Position numbers and translations under genes: made by a program. From NCBI GenBank assembly GCA_907165135.1, contig OU015569.1, positions 12,338,501 through 12,402,500 on the forward strand: a DNA stretch of 64,000 nt, read 5' to 3'. This document shows positions 1 through 10,957 of the stretch, in pieces. The notes below the pieces were generated by a model that worked only from the letters and a program-made list of their open reading frames with translations, was not told where the DNA came from and searched no databases. This DNA is from Oikopleura dioica. Taxonomy: Eukaryota > Chordata > Appendicularia > Copelata > Oikopleuridae. Position 1 is the first letter of the stretch. Each line of letters starts with the position of its first letter.

Positions 1-240
1 GGGGGTGTACTAGGCTCATCAATTTGTAAAAAAACCTGAGTCAGAGTCCATTTTACCTATTAAGGACCCTGACTCAGGTTTTTAATTGCCGAGCCTAGGC
101 TACCCCCTTAATTTGGCTCAGGCCTGAAAAAGAGTATCAACTTTGTCAAATTTTCCTGAGTCAGGGTCCTAAATGGGGAAATGGACCCTGACTCAGGTTT
201 TCTACATAGGTTTCTGATCCCAGAAAACCCTCTGTCTAGG
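1..240. repeat. Composite nested hairpin (families A and B), cut by window start
   Basis: A family A hairpin (left arm with CCTGAGTCAGAGTCC, right arm ending GCCGAGCCTA at about 97) sits inside GGGGGT...ACCCCC outer arms, so the palindrome is already open at base 1. A second A hairpin follows at about 152-214. The same composite, including the stretch with GGCCTGAAAAAGAGTATC, occurs in full and mirrored at 19186-19460. This shows that A-in-B composites move or duplicate as units. Confidence 0.8.
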
Positions 241-621
241 TTAATCTGGCTGTATAAAGCGCAAATTCTAGAGCCAGAAAAGAGGAACTGAACTCAAACA
301 TTCGAAAATGATCTTGTTGAAGCTCGCCGCGGTGCTTTTTACTTTTGTGGTGGTTGTTTTATTTTTTCGGTTTTTGGGAAATGGCGAATGCGGTCGCTGG
401 GAATTGACTCTGCTGCTGATCCGGTTGTGGATTAGCACTAGAGCAGAAACATTTCTGCTTGTTAAATGTATCTCCCACGCGATTATTAGGTCACAGCGGA
501 GGTAATCACCCTCTTTCCGGATTTCCCAAATCATATAATGCCGAATTATTGGAAAGAGGAGATCTAACCCGGTCAAACTTTGATTGCAAAATATCTATCT
601 GAGGAGAACTTTTCTCATGAC
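241..621. other. No recognised feature
   Basis: Two overlapping ORFs of 65 and 102 codons lie on opposite strands here. Neither has a recognisable motif and they shadow each other, so I do not call a gene. No repeat family member was seen. Confidence 0.5.
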
Positions 622-905
622 GAATTTTAAGGGGTAGAGTCTGAAAAGGGGCAACATGGAAAAAAACCCTATCTTGGCCCGTAGGGCCAAGCTAAGACCA
701 TCTAGAATCTATTCTCTAGAATCAAGAATCTATTTTCTAGAATCCAGAATCTAGAGTCAAGAATCTAGAGTCTAGAATCTAGGGTCGATTCTAGATTCTA
801 GAGGGTTTTAGCTTGGCCCTACGGGCCAAGATAGGGTTTTTCCATGTTGCCTTTTCAGATATACCGTATATCATATACGGTATATCATATACCCCTTAAA
901 TTTCG
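622..905. repeat. Palindromic element with CTAGA-rich core
   Basis: Outer arms AATTTTAAGGGGTA and TACCCCTTAAATT enclose long matched inner arms, containing GCAACATGGAAAAA and CTTGGCCC on the left and their complements on the right. The middle (about 700-805) is a run of CTAGAATCTAGA-type units, themselves self-complementary. The right arm carries an extra internal repeat of ATATACCGTATATCATATAC absent on the left, so the hairpin is slightly asymmetric. No target duplication was resolved. Confidence 0.75.
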
Positions 906-1329
906 GGTTAGAAAAATCCTCCTCGAAAGTCGGAAAAATCTCATTCCTTTTCATTCCTATCCCCTTAATTGCGAAAAGAACCGTCTAATAAGCGTTGTTA
1001 AGTGAAATGCAATACAGTAATGAATACGACAGTAATATGGCAAGCGGGGGCAGGGGTGGACAAGAAAAGTCGTCCATCAGCTGTCCATCGCGGGTAGCGA
1101 TCATTAAGGATACACACACGGGCTCATTATTATTCACCCGGAGCGCTCTGCATAATAATGTTTTTCTTTTCGCCATGTGGACAAGGCGTGAATTCGAAAT
1201 CTACCGCAGCGAGGTCTGTTTATGAACCCGCCAGAATACACAACGATCTTTAATTATTCCCAAACGCAAAGGCGACAGAAATTCGCAGCATTCCATTTTC
1301 AGAAGAGACCACCCATTAGTCCCAGCTAC
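906..1329. other. No recognised feature
   Basis: Short overlapping ORFs on both strands have no motif. An isolated CCCCTTAATT end of the B type is present near 960-970. Confidence 0.5.
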
Positions 1330-1850
1330 TAACTGAGCTGGCAAAAGGAGTGATACCCTTATTTGAAATTTCGAGTTTGTTTTAATAAGGGTGTCCCTCA
1401 TTTGCCAGCTCAGTTGCTATTAGTAACTAACTAATAAGCTACGATGCTGGGCTCAATAACCTGTGTAGAAAACCTGAGTCAGGGTCTTGAAATCTATTTT
1501 ACATTCTAGCGATTTCCTGACTCAGGTTTTTCACAGTTATTGAGCCCAGCATTGTAGCCTATTACTAATAGGCTATTAGTAAGTTTCTAATAGCAACGGG
1601 GCCGGCAAAGGAGGGATACCCTTATTGGAAATTTCAAATTTGCTTCAAGTCTTATTTCTTTACAATTTGAAATTTCCAATAAGGGTATCCCCTATCCTTT
1701 TGGCAGCTCAGTTGTTATTAGTAGCTTACTAATAGGCTACAATGCTGGGCTCAATAACCTGTGTAAAAACCTGAGTCAGGAAAGCAGTTTCGCTAGAATG
1801 TAAAAAGATTTCAAGACCCTGACTCAGGTTTTTACACAGGTCGCTAAGCC
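1330..1850. repeat. Cluster of alternating B and A hairpins forming a larger palindrome
   Basis: B hairpin at about 1330-1421 (arms AACTGAGCTGGCAAA). A hairpin at 1449-1552 (CTGGGCTCAATAACC arms). B hairpin at about 1601-1718 with ATACCCTTATT arms. A hairpin at about 1748-1850. The linkers between them (GCTATTAGTAACTA, CTACGATGCTGGG) are also inverted copies of each other, so the central A hairpin is the middle of a longer symmetrical structure. Confidence 0.8.
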
Positions 1851-2987
1851 AACGCACCAATGATGGAGAGTTGATTTATTTTTTTACTTCGATTATATTT
1901 TTAAACCGAGGAAGTCCTTAAAATCCATCTTTTCTGGGAAAAAGAAGGTGTTCTCAAAACTCGGCAAAACTCGCTCAATTGGAGAATTGGCGGAAGTGGA
2001 CCAACTCCTAAGCTTGTTTTGAGTGCAACTGCCTCTGTCCTTAGGCTGAAGTGCTTATTTTTGATAAATAGCTTTCTTCGTTCCATATTCTTGTTCTGTT
2101 TTATTCTAAACATAACACCTCAATTTTTCGAAAAACGAAAAGAAAATACTTTTATTGTGCCAAATTCGAATCCAAAATCGAGGCCAAGAAAAACTTATGA
2201 AACAAAAATATTCACACCTTCTATTTTCTTTTTTCCTTTTTCAGGTCAGTTACAGTCAAATAAAATGACTGGGCGGGAGAGAAAGAAAATGCAAAATTAA
2301 GTTTTTATATAATCAGAATTTTTAATTAAGGGCTTCTCTCTGTTATGTTCATTTTTGGAAATTTTAACCCGTTGACGCGTAGGGTTCAATTTAGGTATTT
2401 TCATGCAAGTTTTTTCTCTTTTTCCAATTATAAAGCGAAAAACAAATTTTAAGGGTATCACCTCGTAACCCGCTCCTTCGATACTGCATTTTCCCACGCT
2501 GGGAAATTCTAGAATTTCAACCCTCATATTTCAAATGTGAGAAAAAACTGCCATTTCAAGAAAGAAAAAAATAAATAAGGAAGGCATTCCCTTAATAATT
2601 CAATCCGGAAATAGGGAAGAGAGCCTTAAAACACTCTCAAGTGTTTTAAGTTTGAAGTGAACGGCGTTTCCGGACTCGATCGTTCAATTTTCGTAAATTG
2701 GTACGTTTTTCGAATTTGGACGCAATTTTTGGCGCAAATTGGATGGACGAAGGAATCCTCCCAGGTCTTCAAATAATGATCAGCAGATGGGCGAGAGGGA
2801 GCCGGATTAGGCGAAAATTTGGTTATCCACGGCCTCAGCCCCGTCAAAATGCGCCATTAGCGTTACGAAAATAAATGCACCCGTCACTCACTCTATAAAT
2901 CGAATTAGAACGTCTAAATCTTCTCCAAAACACAGCCCAAAAACCTGAAAAATTCTGGAATTCCAGTTCTACTCGTTTTCAGACTGG
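1851..2987. other. No recognised feature
   Basis: More than 1 kb with only short ORFs on both strands and no repeat arm that I recognise. It may hold regulatory or unique sequence, but nothing supports a specific call. Confidence 0.45.
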
Positions 2988-3590
2988 AATCGGCAACCTG
3001 TGTAGAAAACCCTGAGTCAGGGTCCTGAAAAGCCGTCGTAAAATAGCGAAGCAGGACCCTGACTCAGGTTTTCTACTCAGATTCTCAAACCTAGATCTTG
3101 CTTAAAATTGCTTACCTAAAAAGCCGCGTAGCGGTTTTTCTGACAATTAGCCGCAAAGCGGCTTCGCCAAAACTACCATCGTAACCTGTTGTTTATTTTG
3201 GCGAAGCCGCTGTGCGGCTAATTGTCGAAAAGCCGCTAAGCGGCTTTTCAAGTAAGCAATTTTAGGCAAGATCTGGGCTTGAAACCTGTGCAGAAAACCT
3301 GAGTCAGGGTTCTTCTTCGCTTTTTAATAATGCTTTTCAGGATCCTGACTCAGGTTTTCTACACAGGTTGCCAGGCCCAAATCTTGCCTAAAATAGCGAA
3401 GTTGAAAAGCCGCGTAGCGGTTTTCAGAAAAATTAGCCGCAAAGCGGCTTCGCCAAAATTAATGATAGATTTTTATGGTAATTTTGGCGAAGCCGCTTTG
3501 CGGCTAATTTTTCTGAAAAGCCGCGCGCTTTTATCCAAGCCTTTTGCACTGACTCAGGTACTACCTACCTAAGGGAGGTTGCCGGGCCAA
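2988..3590. repeat. A-C-A-C chain of hairpins
   Basis: A at about 2988-3090. A GCCGC core palindrome at about 3090-3280, with arms extending into AGATCTTGC and GCAAGATCT. A second A at 3276-3378. A second GCCGC core at about 3380-3545 whose right arm breaks off at CCGCGCGCTT and fuses to the right end of another A (CTGACTCAGG then GGTTGCCGGGCC). The last piece looks like a deletion derivative. Confidence 0.8.
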
Positions 3591-3914
3591 GATAACAGGT
3601 TAACCGCGAATTTTTGGGGATATTGATTTCTGATTTTGATTTCAGGATTGCAGGTAAATTAGATGCAATCAGACAATTTCAAAGGCGTTGTTGCAATAAG
3701 GGCACGGCTGCAATAAAAGCAACGGCCGAGTCAGATAGCTGCGGCGATAATTTGGCCTCGGGCGCGTTTTGCTCGTAAAAGGCGGCGCGATCGAAGCTGA
3801 TCAAAAACGAGGCCCACGTGACCTGATAAAGAGCGATGGACGCGTGTTTGAGCGATTTATGGCCGATTTATAGCAACTTCCGACAAAAATAAAAAGACAA
3901 AAATAAGCACCGAG
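3591..3914. other. No recognised feature
   Basis: Mixed-composition sequence with no ORF or repeat that I can support. Confidence 0.45.
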
Positions 3915-4264
3915 GTAGCTTAAAAATTACTACTTTATCGCCCTGCCCGTCGAAATGGGTTAAATCTTCAAAAACCAAAATTTTACCCAAAATTTAAAAA
4001 AGAGTGACACCTTAATTTATTTTTCTGATTTTTAACAAGAAAGGGGGCGAGTTTCATTTATTAATTTTTATCAGAATTTTTATTGAGAAATTTTTTTACC
4101 AAAAAAACTAATAAAAAATTAAGAAATGAAACTTGCTCTCCTTCTTGTTAAAAATCAGAAAAAATTAAGGGTGTCACTTTTTTAAATTTTTGAGTAAAAT
4201 TTTGGTCATTGAAGATTTAACCCATTTCGACGGGCAGGACGATAAAGTGGCAATTTTAAGCTAC
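3915..4264. repeat. 350-bp palindrome with B-type inner arms
   Basis: Outer arms begin GTAGCTTAAAA and end TTTTAAGCTAC, and continue through matched CGCCCTGCCCGTCGAAATG and CATTTCGACGGGCAGG. Further in, AGTGACACCTTAATT pairs with AATTAAGGGTGTCACT. The arms are about 165 bp with few mismatches. Confidence 0.85.
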
Positions 4265-4861
4265 TCAATTGCGAAATTGAGTTGAGCCCATTTTGGATGG
4301 AAAAGTGACAGCTGGAAGCCGCAAGGAGGAAATTTTGACAGAAGAAAATCAAGTTCTGCTTATTTGAGTCTAAGTGGAGCAAATGATCAAGTTCAGGGTC
4401 GATCAGCTCGCTCGCGGGCGGAGTGTTTATTGGTGCCAGTTTCTGTTGAGTGCTTTTAATCCGCGCGATCGTCCCTTCCGGAGTCGCGAGCTGGGCTGAC
4501 TCTATCGCCCTGTTACGGCTCCAGCGGCGCAGAAAATCCGCTTCCGACTCAAAAGACGCCCAAGCCAGCTACCAGCAGCAGCCACAAACAGCCACTCAAA
4601 GACGGGGTCACTAAAAACTCTAAGCGAATTCCGAACTCGCCCCAACCAAAAAGAAAAAGAATTCAAAGGAAAGCGCGAAAATTCCACTTCCGCCAGTTTC
4701 GACTAATACAAATACTCGACTCCTTTTTTCTTTTGTAACTCAATCCGATAAGAACCAACTCCAAAACTCAACCAAAAATACTTTTTGAAAGAAAAAAACT
4801 AGAAGTGGTCTTTTTGAACTGTTTCTCGAATTTCATACTCGTTTTTATCAAGTGCTAGTCT
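4265..4861. other. No recognised feature
   Basis: A 61-codon reverse ORF at 4502-4687 has no motif. No repeat was recognised. Confidence 0.45.
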
Positions 4862-5098
4862 TGGAAACCTGTGTTGAAAACCTGATTCAGGGTCTGAATA
4901 ATTCAAACGAAAAGCCGCGTAGCGGCTTTTTAAAAACGAAGCCGCAAAGCGGCTTCGCCAACTTATCATTTCAATATCTTCCGAAATTTTAAGATAAGTT
5001 GGCGAAGCCGCTTTGCGGCTTCGTTTAAAAGCCGCTACGCGGCTTTTCATTTGAATTCTTCAGACCCTGAATCAGGTTTTCAACACAGGTTGTCAAGT
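4862..5098. repeat. Family A hairpin carrying GCCGC core
   Basis: Outer arms GGAAACCTGTGTTGAAAACC and the complement ending CAACACAGGTTGTCAAG. Inner arms GCCGCGTAGCGGC / GCCGCTACGCGGC and GAAGCCGCAAAGCGGCTTC / its mate, around a short loop. An ORF of 83 codons across it is an artefact of the palindrome. Confidence 0.85.
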
Positions 5099-5145
5099 CC
5101 AGATTCCAGGAGTTCAGAATTTGGGAACTTATTGAAATAATAATT

Positions 5146-5251
5146 TGGCGAAGCCGCTTTGCGGCTTCGTTTTCAAAAAGCCGCTACGCGGCTTTTCATT
5201 TAAATTCTTCAGACCCTGGCTCAGGGTTTCTACACAGGATGCCGAGCCCAA
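5146..5251. repeat. Solo right half of an A+C hairpin
   Basis: Only the right arm is present (GAAGCCGCTTTGCGGCTTCG, then GCCGCTACGCGGC, then CTACACAGGATGCCGAGCCC). It follows the intact copy at 4862-5098 by about 50 bp, so it may derive from a tandem copy that lost its left half. Confidence 0.75.
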
Positions 5252-6017
5252 ATTTCAGGGATAATTACTAAATTCGACGATTCAAAGAAGCGAAGAAATC
5301 TTTGGATTCTTGAGCTAATTTTTTCTGCTCCGAAGAAAGTGATTGACAGGGGTGCTCAAATCAAAGGAACCCGTTGGCAAGTGCGGGTGTAGTTGGTTAG
5401 CTGCGTTGTCAGCAGATCTTGACAGAGGTGATGTTTGGGGACGGATGAGCTGTTCGAGAATTCGCAAATTCGGCGCCTTCTCGTGTTTACCCTTTTTATC
5501 AGCAAGCTCTCAAGGCCCAAGCGCGTAAATCCTTCAAACAAGAACGCCACTACACGCAAGAAAGCCCTACTTGACATAAATCAAACAACATCACTGCCAT
5601 AAACTTGTAACCAAAATTAAGATTTTGCTCGTTATAAATTTCTTCTCGACGTTACTTTGCAAATATTCGGCTTCGACTCAAAAATCATCTAGCCGCGCTT
5701 CGTGCGGCTTTTTTACATTTTTTTGAAGCCGCAATCGTCTTCTTGAGTTTTAGCCCAAAAGAATCTATTGTTGAAAGTTATTTTGATTTTATGAAAATCT
5801 TCTCTAGAAAAGAAAAAAAGACACCATAACTGCTCTTTTGTCAACTTGTTTTTGACTTTTCTTATTTTCAATATAGTCGGAAAAAGTAACATATCAGTTG
5901 AATTTTGACTAGGAATATTACCATGAATAACTTTATGATATAACAACAAAGAAATATGACTTGAAACAAAAATGAAATTTCTACTAAGGGTGTCCCTCTT
6001 CTACCAGTTAAGCACCT
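5252..6017. other. Mostly featureless, with a mini GCCGC hairpin
   Basis: A small hairpin (AGCCGCGCTTCGTGCGGCTT) lies at about 5691-5712. Overlapping ORFs at 5343-5528 and 5356-5577 are on opposite strands. The 78-codon reverse ORF at 5713-5949 has no motif. A single B-type arm (AAGGGTGTCCCTC) lies just before 6000. Confidence 0.5.
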
Positions 6018-6217
6018 AGCTGGGCTCGAAAACCTGTGTAGAAAGCCTGAGTCAGGGTCTGAAAGAACTGAAATGAAAAGCCGCGCAGCGGCTCCGCCAA
6101 AATTTTTGATAGGTTGAATTTTTGCGACTTCGTTTTTAAAAAAGCCGCTGCGCGGCTTTTCATTTCAGTTCTTTCAGACCCTGACTCAGGCTTTCTACAC
6201 AGGTTTTCGAGCCTAGT
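6018..6217. repeat. Family A hairpin carrying GCCGC core
   Basis: Ends CTGGGCTCGAAAACCTGTG and its complement ending TTTTCGAGCCTAG. The core uses GCCGCGCAGCGGC on the left and GCCGCTGCGCGGC on the right, the CAG variant matched in both arms. A mini hairpin of the same type follows at about 6263-6290. Confidence 0.85.
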
Positions 6218-6304
6218 CTGTCTAGACTCTGAAATGTTGATTTATTTGAAAAGCAGAAAATAAAAAAGCCGCGATTTGCGCGGCTTCTCGATTTGCAATT
6301 TACT

Positions 6305-6874
6305 TAGGGTTCCGCACGATTGGGACAGAGACTTTAAATTTACCAAAATTTTTTAATTCTACTAAAAATGACTAGTAGAATCCATTTCCGATCCTAGTTT
6401 TTCCTAAAAGCCATTTTTTCTGTCATTTTAAAGCTATTTAAAAATACAAAGTTTAATTAGCTTCTGCGCTCTGATTGGTCAGCTGTACAAGGGACTTTTT
6501 CTAGACTGAAGATTCTTCCATCTGAACAACACAGTCAGAAATTCGACCAATCAGCGCGCGGGAAATGAAAATGTTAATGCTTATGAAAACTTTAATTGAT
6601 CAGCCCACAAAAAGTTCGCTGAGTTATAATTTCATTTAAAAACAAAAACTACTATTTTTTGGTGTTCTTTTCAATGGGAGGGCGACTGAACGTGGGCGAC
6701 AGAAATATACCGGAAAAACCGAGATAAATCGGCGAATTTATAGAGTTATCAGAGTATAAGTATCGTCATTTTCTTCGCCATAATCGAAAACCTCAATCCC
6801 ATTCAAAACTTCAAAATCTGTTATAGTTTAATTTGGTTTTTGAAATTTGGGTCCTCCGATCGTGCGGAACCCTA
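6305..6874. mobile_element. hAT-type non-autonomous element, 570 bp, exact 8-bp TSD
   Basis: The element starts TAGGGTTCCGCACGAT and ends with the exact complement ATCGTGCGGAACCCTA. The 8 bases on each side are identical (AATTTACT at 6297-6304 and 6875-6882). TAGGG-type ends plus an 8-bp duplication are the hAT superfamily signature. No transposase ORF lies inside, so it must rely on an element elsewhere. Inside, two GATTGGTC/GACCAATC motifs face each other. Ends and duplication are seen directly; the superfamily is inferred. Confidence 0.85.
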
Positions 6875-6882
6875 AATTTACT

Positions 6883-7326
6883 AAAAATGATTAACTGTTA
6901 ATAAAATGGTCTTAATAAAGGTCTTATTAAATAAAGGTGTCCTTTGTATCTCCCGCGGTGGAAAACGATCGATTGCAATGATGGTTTCAATAAATCAACC
7001 CTTTTTAGCAATTTTATTCAGTCTAAATTCAGTCTTAAATTTGAGCCGTTTTCTAATTTGGCAGATTGATTCGTCCCAACTCAATCAAGCCAAAAAACGA
7101 CTCGCCACTGGGAAAAAGGAAAAAATGAAAATTTACGATTTCGCCACATGCAGCTATTAATTTCACTAAATCACCCGCGAAAAACCAAATACCCTTCAGA
7201 AAGTGACGTTTTTACACGGCAAACAGATAGCGCTCAATTTCGGGCAAGGAATGAATCTACTGCCAGTTTTACAATACGACCATTTTTTTAGTCAAAACCG
7301 AACTTTTGCTCCTGTAGAGTGCCCGG
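6883..7326. other. No recognised feature
   Basis: An 84-codon forward ORF at 6906-7160 has no recognisable motif. An AAAGGTGTCC fragment may be a decayed B arm. Confidence 0.4.
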
Positions 7327-7898
7327 CAACCTGACTTAAAACCTGAGTCAGGGTCCAAAGATTCAGATCGTACGGCAATTTTAGGACCCTGACTCAGGTT
7401 TTTACACAGGTTTTTCCAAGCCTAACCCCAAAAGAAAGCAAACAAAACAAAAGTTGGGCTTGGAAAAACCTGTGTAGAAACCTGAGTCAGGCTCCAAAGA
7501 TTCAGATAGTGCGGCGATTTTAGGACCCTGACTCAGGTTTTAACACAGTTTTTCAAGCCTAACCCCAAAAGAAGGCAAACAAAACAAATACAGAAACTGG
7601 ACTTGAAAAAACTGTGTAGAAAGCTGAGTCAGGTTCCTAAAATCGCCGTACCATCTGAATCTTTGGACCCTGACTCAGGTTTTAACACATGCTTTTCTTT
7701 CCAAGCCTAGTTTCTGTATTTGTTTTTGTTTGCGTTTTTTTGGGGTAAGGCTTGAAAAACCTGTGTAGAAACCTGAGTCAGGCTCCAAAATCGCCGTACG
7801 ATCAAAATCTTTTGACCCTGACTCAGGTTTCTACACAGGTTTTTTCCAAGCCCAGTTTCTGTATTTATTTTGTTTGTGTCCTTTTTGGGGTTAGGGAA
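7327..7898. repeat. Tandem array of four A hairpins with a shared linker
   Basis: Four A hairpins (about 7327-7425, 7455-7556, 7605-7690, 7755-7850) recur at a pitch of about 130-150 bp. They are separated by linkers built on AACCCCAAAAGAAAGCAAAC. The first two linkers read in one direction and the last two in the other (TTTTTGGGGT), so the array is itself symmetrical. ORFs crossing it in both directions are artefacts. Confidence 0.85.
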
Positions 7899-8160
7899 GT
7901 AGTTAACTGTTTGGGAGTTGTTAAGTGGCGAGAGAGGAATGCGGGAAGCAAATAACAGAATGCGAAAAGTGAAGGACACTTTGCACTAATGAGCTTGTGA
8001 ACCGGCTAATGGAGATCACTAATAGCAACCCTTCCCGAATCCACAAATTAACTCTTTTTCGCCCAGCGCATTCCGATTTGCAATTATACCAAATAAATCA
8101 AAATGTAAATAACAACTCTAGTACTGCCACCTGCCAAGTAGAGGGTCTTTAAAATGGGAA

Positions 8161-8386
8161 ACTAGGCTCGGCAACCTGTGTAAAAATCTGAGTCAGGTTT
8201 TCGAAGGTTTAAGATGAAAAGCCGCGTAGCGGCTTTTTTAAAGAGAAGCTTCGCCAAATAATCTTTAAATTGAATATTCTAATTCTGGCGAAGCCGCTTT
8301 GCGGCTTCGTTTTTAAAAAGCCGCTGCGCGGCTTTTGATTTAAAACTTTAAAGTCCCTGACTCAGGTTTTCTACGCAGGTTGCCGG
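8161..8386. repeat. Family A hairpin carrying GCCGC core
   Basis: Ends CTAGGCTCGGCAACCTGTG and GCAGGTTGCCGGG. The core arms differ at the diagnostic position (GCGTAGC left, GCTGCGC right), so this is one of the few copies whose arms have diverged from each other. Confidence 0.8.
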
Positions 8387-8401
8387 GAAAAACTCCCAAA
8401 A

Positions 8402-8513
8402 TTGGGCTCGGAAACCTGTGTCAGGGTCCTGAGTCAGGGTCCTGAATGAGCTCAAAAATAGATAACAGCTTTTTCAGGACCCTGAGTCAGGTTTCTACAC
8501 AGGTTGCCGAGCC
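8402..8513. repeat. Family A hairpin without core
   Basis: GGGCTCGGAAACCTGTGTC on the left with a duplicated CAGGGTCCTGAG step. TCTACACAGGTTGCCGAGCC on the right. Confidence 0.85.
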
Positions 8514-9040
8514 TAGCTCTTGGTAAATTGATTTTTGCTTTGAATTTTGAAGTTGAAAGTCAAAAATTGCGACCGAAAGTGGCAATTTCGCCAGCTCCAG
8601 CGAATTTCTAAAGCTCAAACTCGGATTTCGAGTTGAAGAGCGGGGCTTACAGTATTTCGAATAAAAGGGCTGAGTTGCTCCTTCTGCCCCTTAGTCCATT
8701 AGAGCGCTAGTTACTCCTGTTTTGCGCCCGTCTAAATATTTCAGCGCGTATACAGAAGCTGAATTATAAATAAAGAAATGATGATTTCAAATTCAGAATC
8801 TGGCTCTTCGAAATTGACAATCTCAAATCTTCAAAATACAAAATAGATGAAAAAAGTCTCTTTTACTTGAAAAAAGGAGCGACAGAAGGGCAGTTACTGC
8901 ATTAGCCAGAAGCTATCCGATACATAAGCCAGCCAAAAAGGGTTTAATAGAATCATCATCGCCCTCATCCCCCGATCAATACCAAATACCATTTTCATTT
9001 TGTAGATCTGTATTTATTACTTTAGCGGTTTTGGATTTTC
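8514..9040. other. No recognised feature
   Basis: No ORF above threshold with any motif, and no repeat arm recognised. Confidence 0.45.
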
Positions 9041-9420
9041 AGAATTTAAGGGTGTCTCCGTGATTAAATTTCTAGACTTTTCACAGTTTGATACGCTTTT
9101 TCTTTAATAGACTATTAAAGATGAAATGAAAATAAGGGTGTCACTCTAAAAAATAAATTTTGCTAAAATCGATTTTATGATAGGTACGCCCTTAAATACG
9201 CATTTTTTTATATCAATAAGTATTACTTATAGTTGTTGATATAAAAAATGCGTTTTTAAGGGTGTACCTTCCATAGACTCGATTTTCAGCTAATGTCATT
9301 TTTAAGAGTGACACCCTTATTTTCATTTCATTTTGAAAGCATTAAAATAGAATATCACTTTTGAAATCTTAATTTCCACCGTAAAAATTATGGATATGCA
9401 TACCCTTAAAATCTCAAAGT
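9041..9420. repeat. Nested B palindrome
   Basis: Outer pair ATGAAATGAAAATAAGGGTG / CACCCTTATTTTCATTTCAT, middle pair around ATCGATTTTATG, inner pair GGTACGCCCTTAAATACGCA / TGCGTTTTTAAGGGTGTACC. Centre near 9225. Further B-like arms flank it on both sides. Confidence 0.8.
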
Positions 9421-9925
9421 AAGTCTGTTTGTATCAAAACTGGCAAAAACGCGTCAGGGAGTTAAAAATTCAAAACGCGGGTTAATTTCGAGTTAGCTCT
9501 TTTCTGGTTCTGAGGAGAAGAGGGAGCAATAAAGCTTGAAACTGATTGAGGCTGACTGTAATAAAGCGTTTTCCTACAAGCAGTTTCGCTGTATCTTTGA
9601 TTTTAGTAGTTTTGTGAGTAGCATTCTATTTTGATGAATTTGAGCGTTTGGGCATTTAGAGGGTAATTTGGTGCTCGCCACCTGGCCGCCCGGCGATCCA
9701 TCAGCATCTAATTCTTACCTTGATGAATCCTTTCGGCAACGGGCACGTTGAGCACACATAATAAAATACCAAAAGAACCAAGATTTATCTTCCAAAACGT
9801 CTCCGCTTTTGTCATAACTCTTAATACCCGCCGCATTCTTCTTCCCTTTTTTATCCGAATCGGCCACCTTTTTAACCATCCGCCTAGCTCAAATTCATTA
9901 ATTCTAGTTCAAGAGAAATTTAAGG
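9421..9925. other. No recognised feature
   Basis: An 81-codon ORF beginning at 9748 runs into the satellite below and is not supported as a gene. Confidence 0.4.
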
Positions 9926-9933
9926 GTATCGCT

Positions 9934-10411
9934 CAGAGTTGCAAATTTGCTGAGCTGAGTGAGCTCAGCTCAGCTCAGCTCAGTGATTCTTGAAAATGAT
10001 CTGATCTGCTCAGCTCAGCTCAGACAATTTTCACTCAGCACAGCTCTAATTAGGGTCCGCTCAGCTCAGCTCAACTACCGTAAAATGAAGGCCCGCTCAG
10101 CTCAGCTCAGCTCACACAATTTTCACTCAGCTCAGCTCAATGATTATAACACAATTTTTCTACTAAAAGCACAATAAAACAGCTCAGCTCAGCTCAACCA
10201 GCTCAGCACAGCTCTAATTAGAATCCGCTCAGCTCAGCTCAACTACCTTAAAATAAAGGTCCGCTCAGCTCAGCTCCGCTCAATAACTTCTGAAAAGACC
10301 AGCTCAGCTCAGCTCAGTGACCTCCGAAATAGGCCAGCTCAGCTCAGCTCTGAAAAATTTTTACTCAGCTCAGCTCAGCTCAGCAACAATAAACCAAAAT
10401 TTGCAACTCTG
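9934..10411. mobile_element. hAT-like element filled with (AGCTC)n satellite, exact 8-bp TSD
   Basis: Ends CAGAGTTGCAAATTT and AAATTTGCAACTCTG are perfect inverted repeats. The flanks carry an exact 8-bp duplication GTATCGCT (9926-9933 and 10412-10419). The interior is almost entirely AGCTC pentamers with short interruptions (such as TTAGGGTCCG and ATTTTCACTC). CAG-starting ends plus an 8-bp duplication fit the hAT superfamily. Two other AGCTC arrays in the window share the right terminus, so the satellite appears to travel as element cargo or to have expanded inside it. Confidence 0.85.
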
Positions 10412-10419
10412 GTATCGCT

Positions 10420-10957
10420 ATTAATTTCGAGGAAGAAGTTGGCTTTTCAAAAAGTTGGCAGAAAAAAGCTGCGCGATTCTGATTCTGATAAGTTCGTCTG
10501 GATCCGTCATCCTATCGGCCAGGACTGTCAAGGAACTCTTCCGGGCGTGCGAGTTCTGCCCCGGGGCGAGGGCTCTTGCCAGCAGTCGATTATTACGGGC
10601 GAGAGGCCTATCGATTACGCAAGCGTAAAATCGCCGGAGTCAATTAGCATTGTCCAAAGTGGCCATTCTTTCTCTCGTTTTTTCGATCAACAATTTCGTC
10701 AAATATCGACCGCATAATAGCTGTCAGATAAACTCGATTGAATATCATCCCTCTTTTTGCAACAATAGACAAACGCAAACTTTGCAACGCGAAAAAGGGC
10801 AAATTTACCTGTCGAAAAAATAAACCCTTTTTCAGCGAGTTGCCGGAAGCAGTGAATAAATAGCTTCAGTTTCATTAAAATTAAGGGAGTGGACAACGAT
10901 AAACCCGATTTTCTGGATTTTCAGAATTGTCTTTTATCTTATTAACCATTTTTTGTT
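10420..10957. other. No recognised feature; weak ORF
   Basis: An open frame spans about 10439-10717 (+) but begins at a TTG, has no motif, and ends close to an opposing ORF. I do not call it a gene. Confidence 0.35.
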
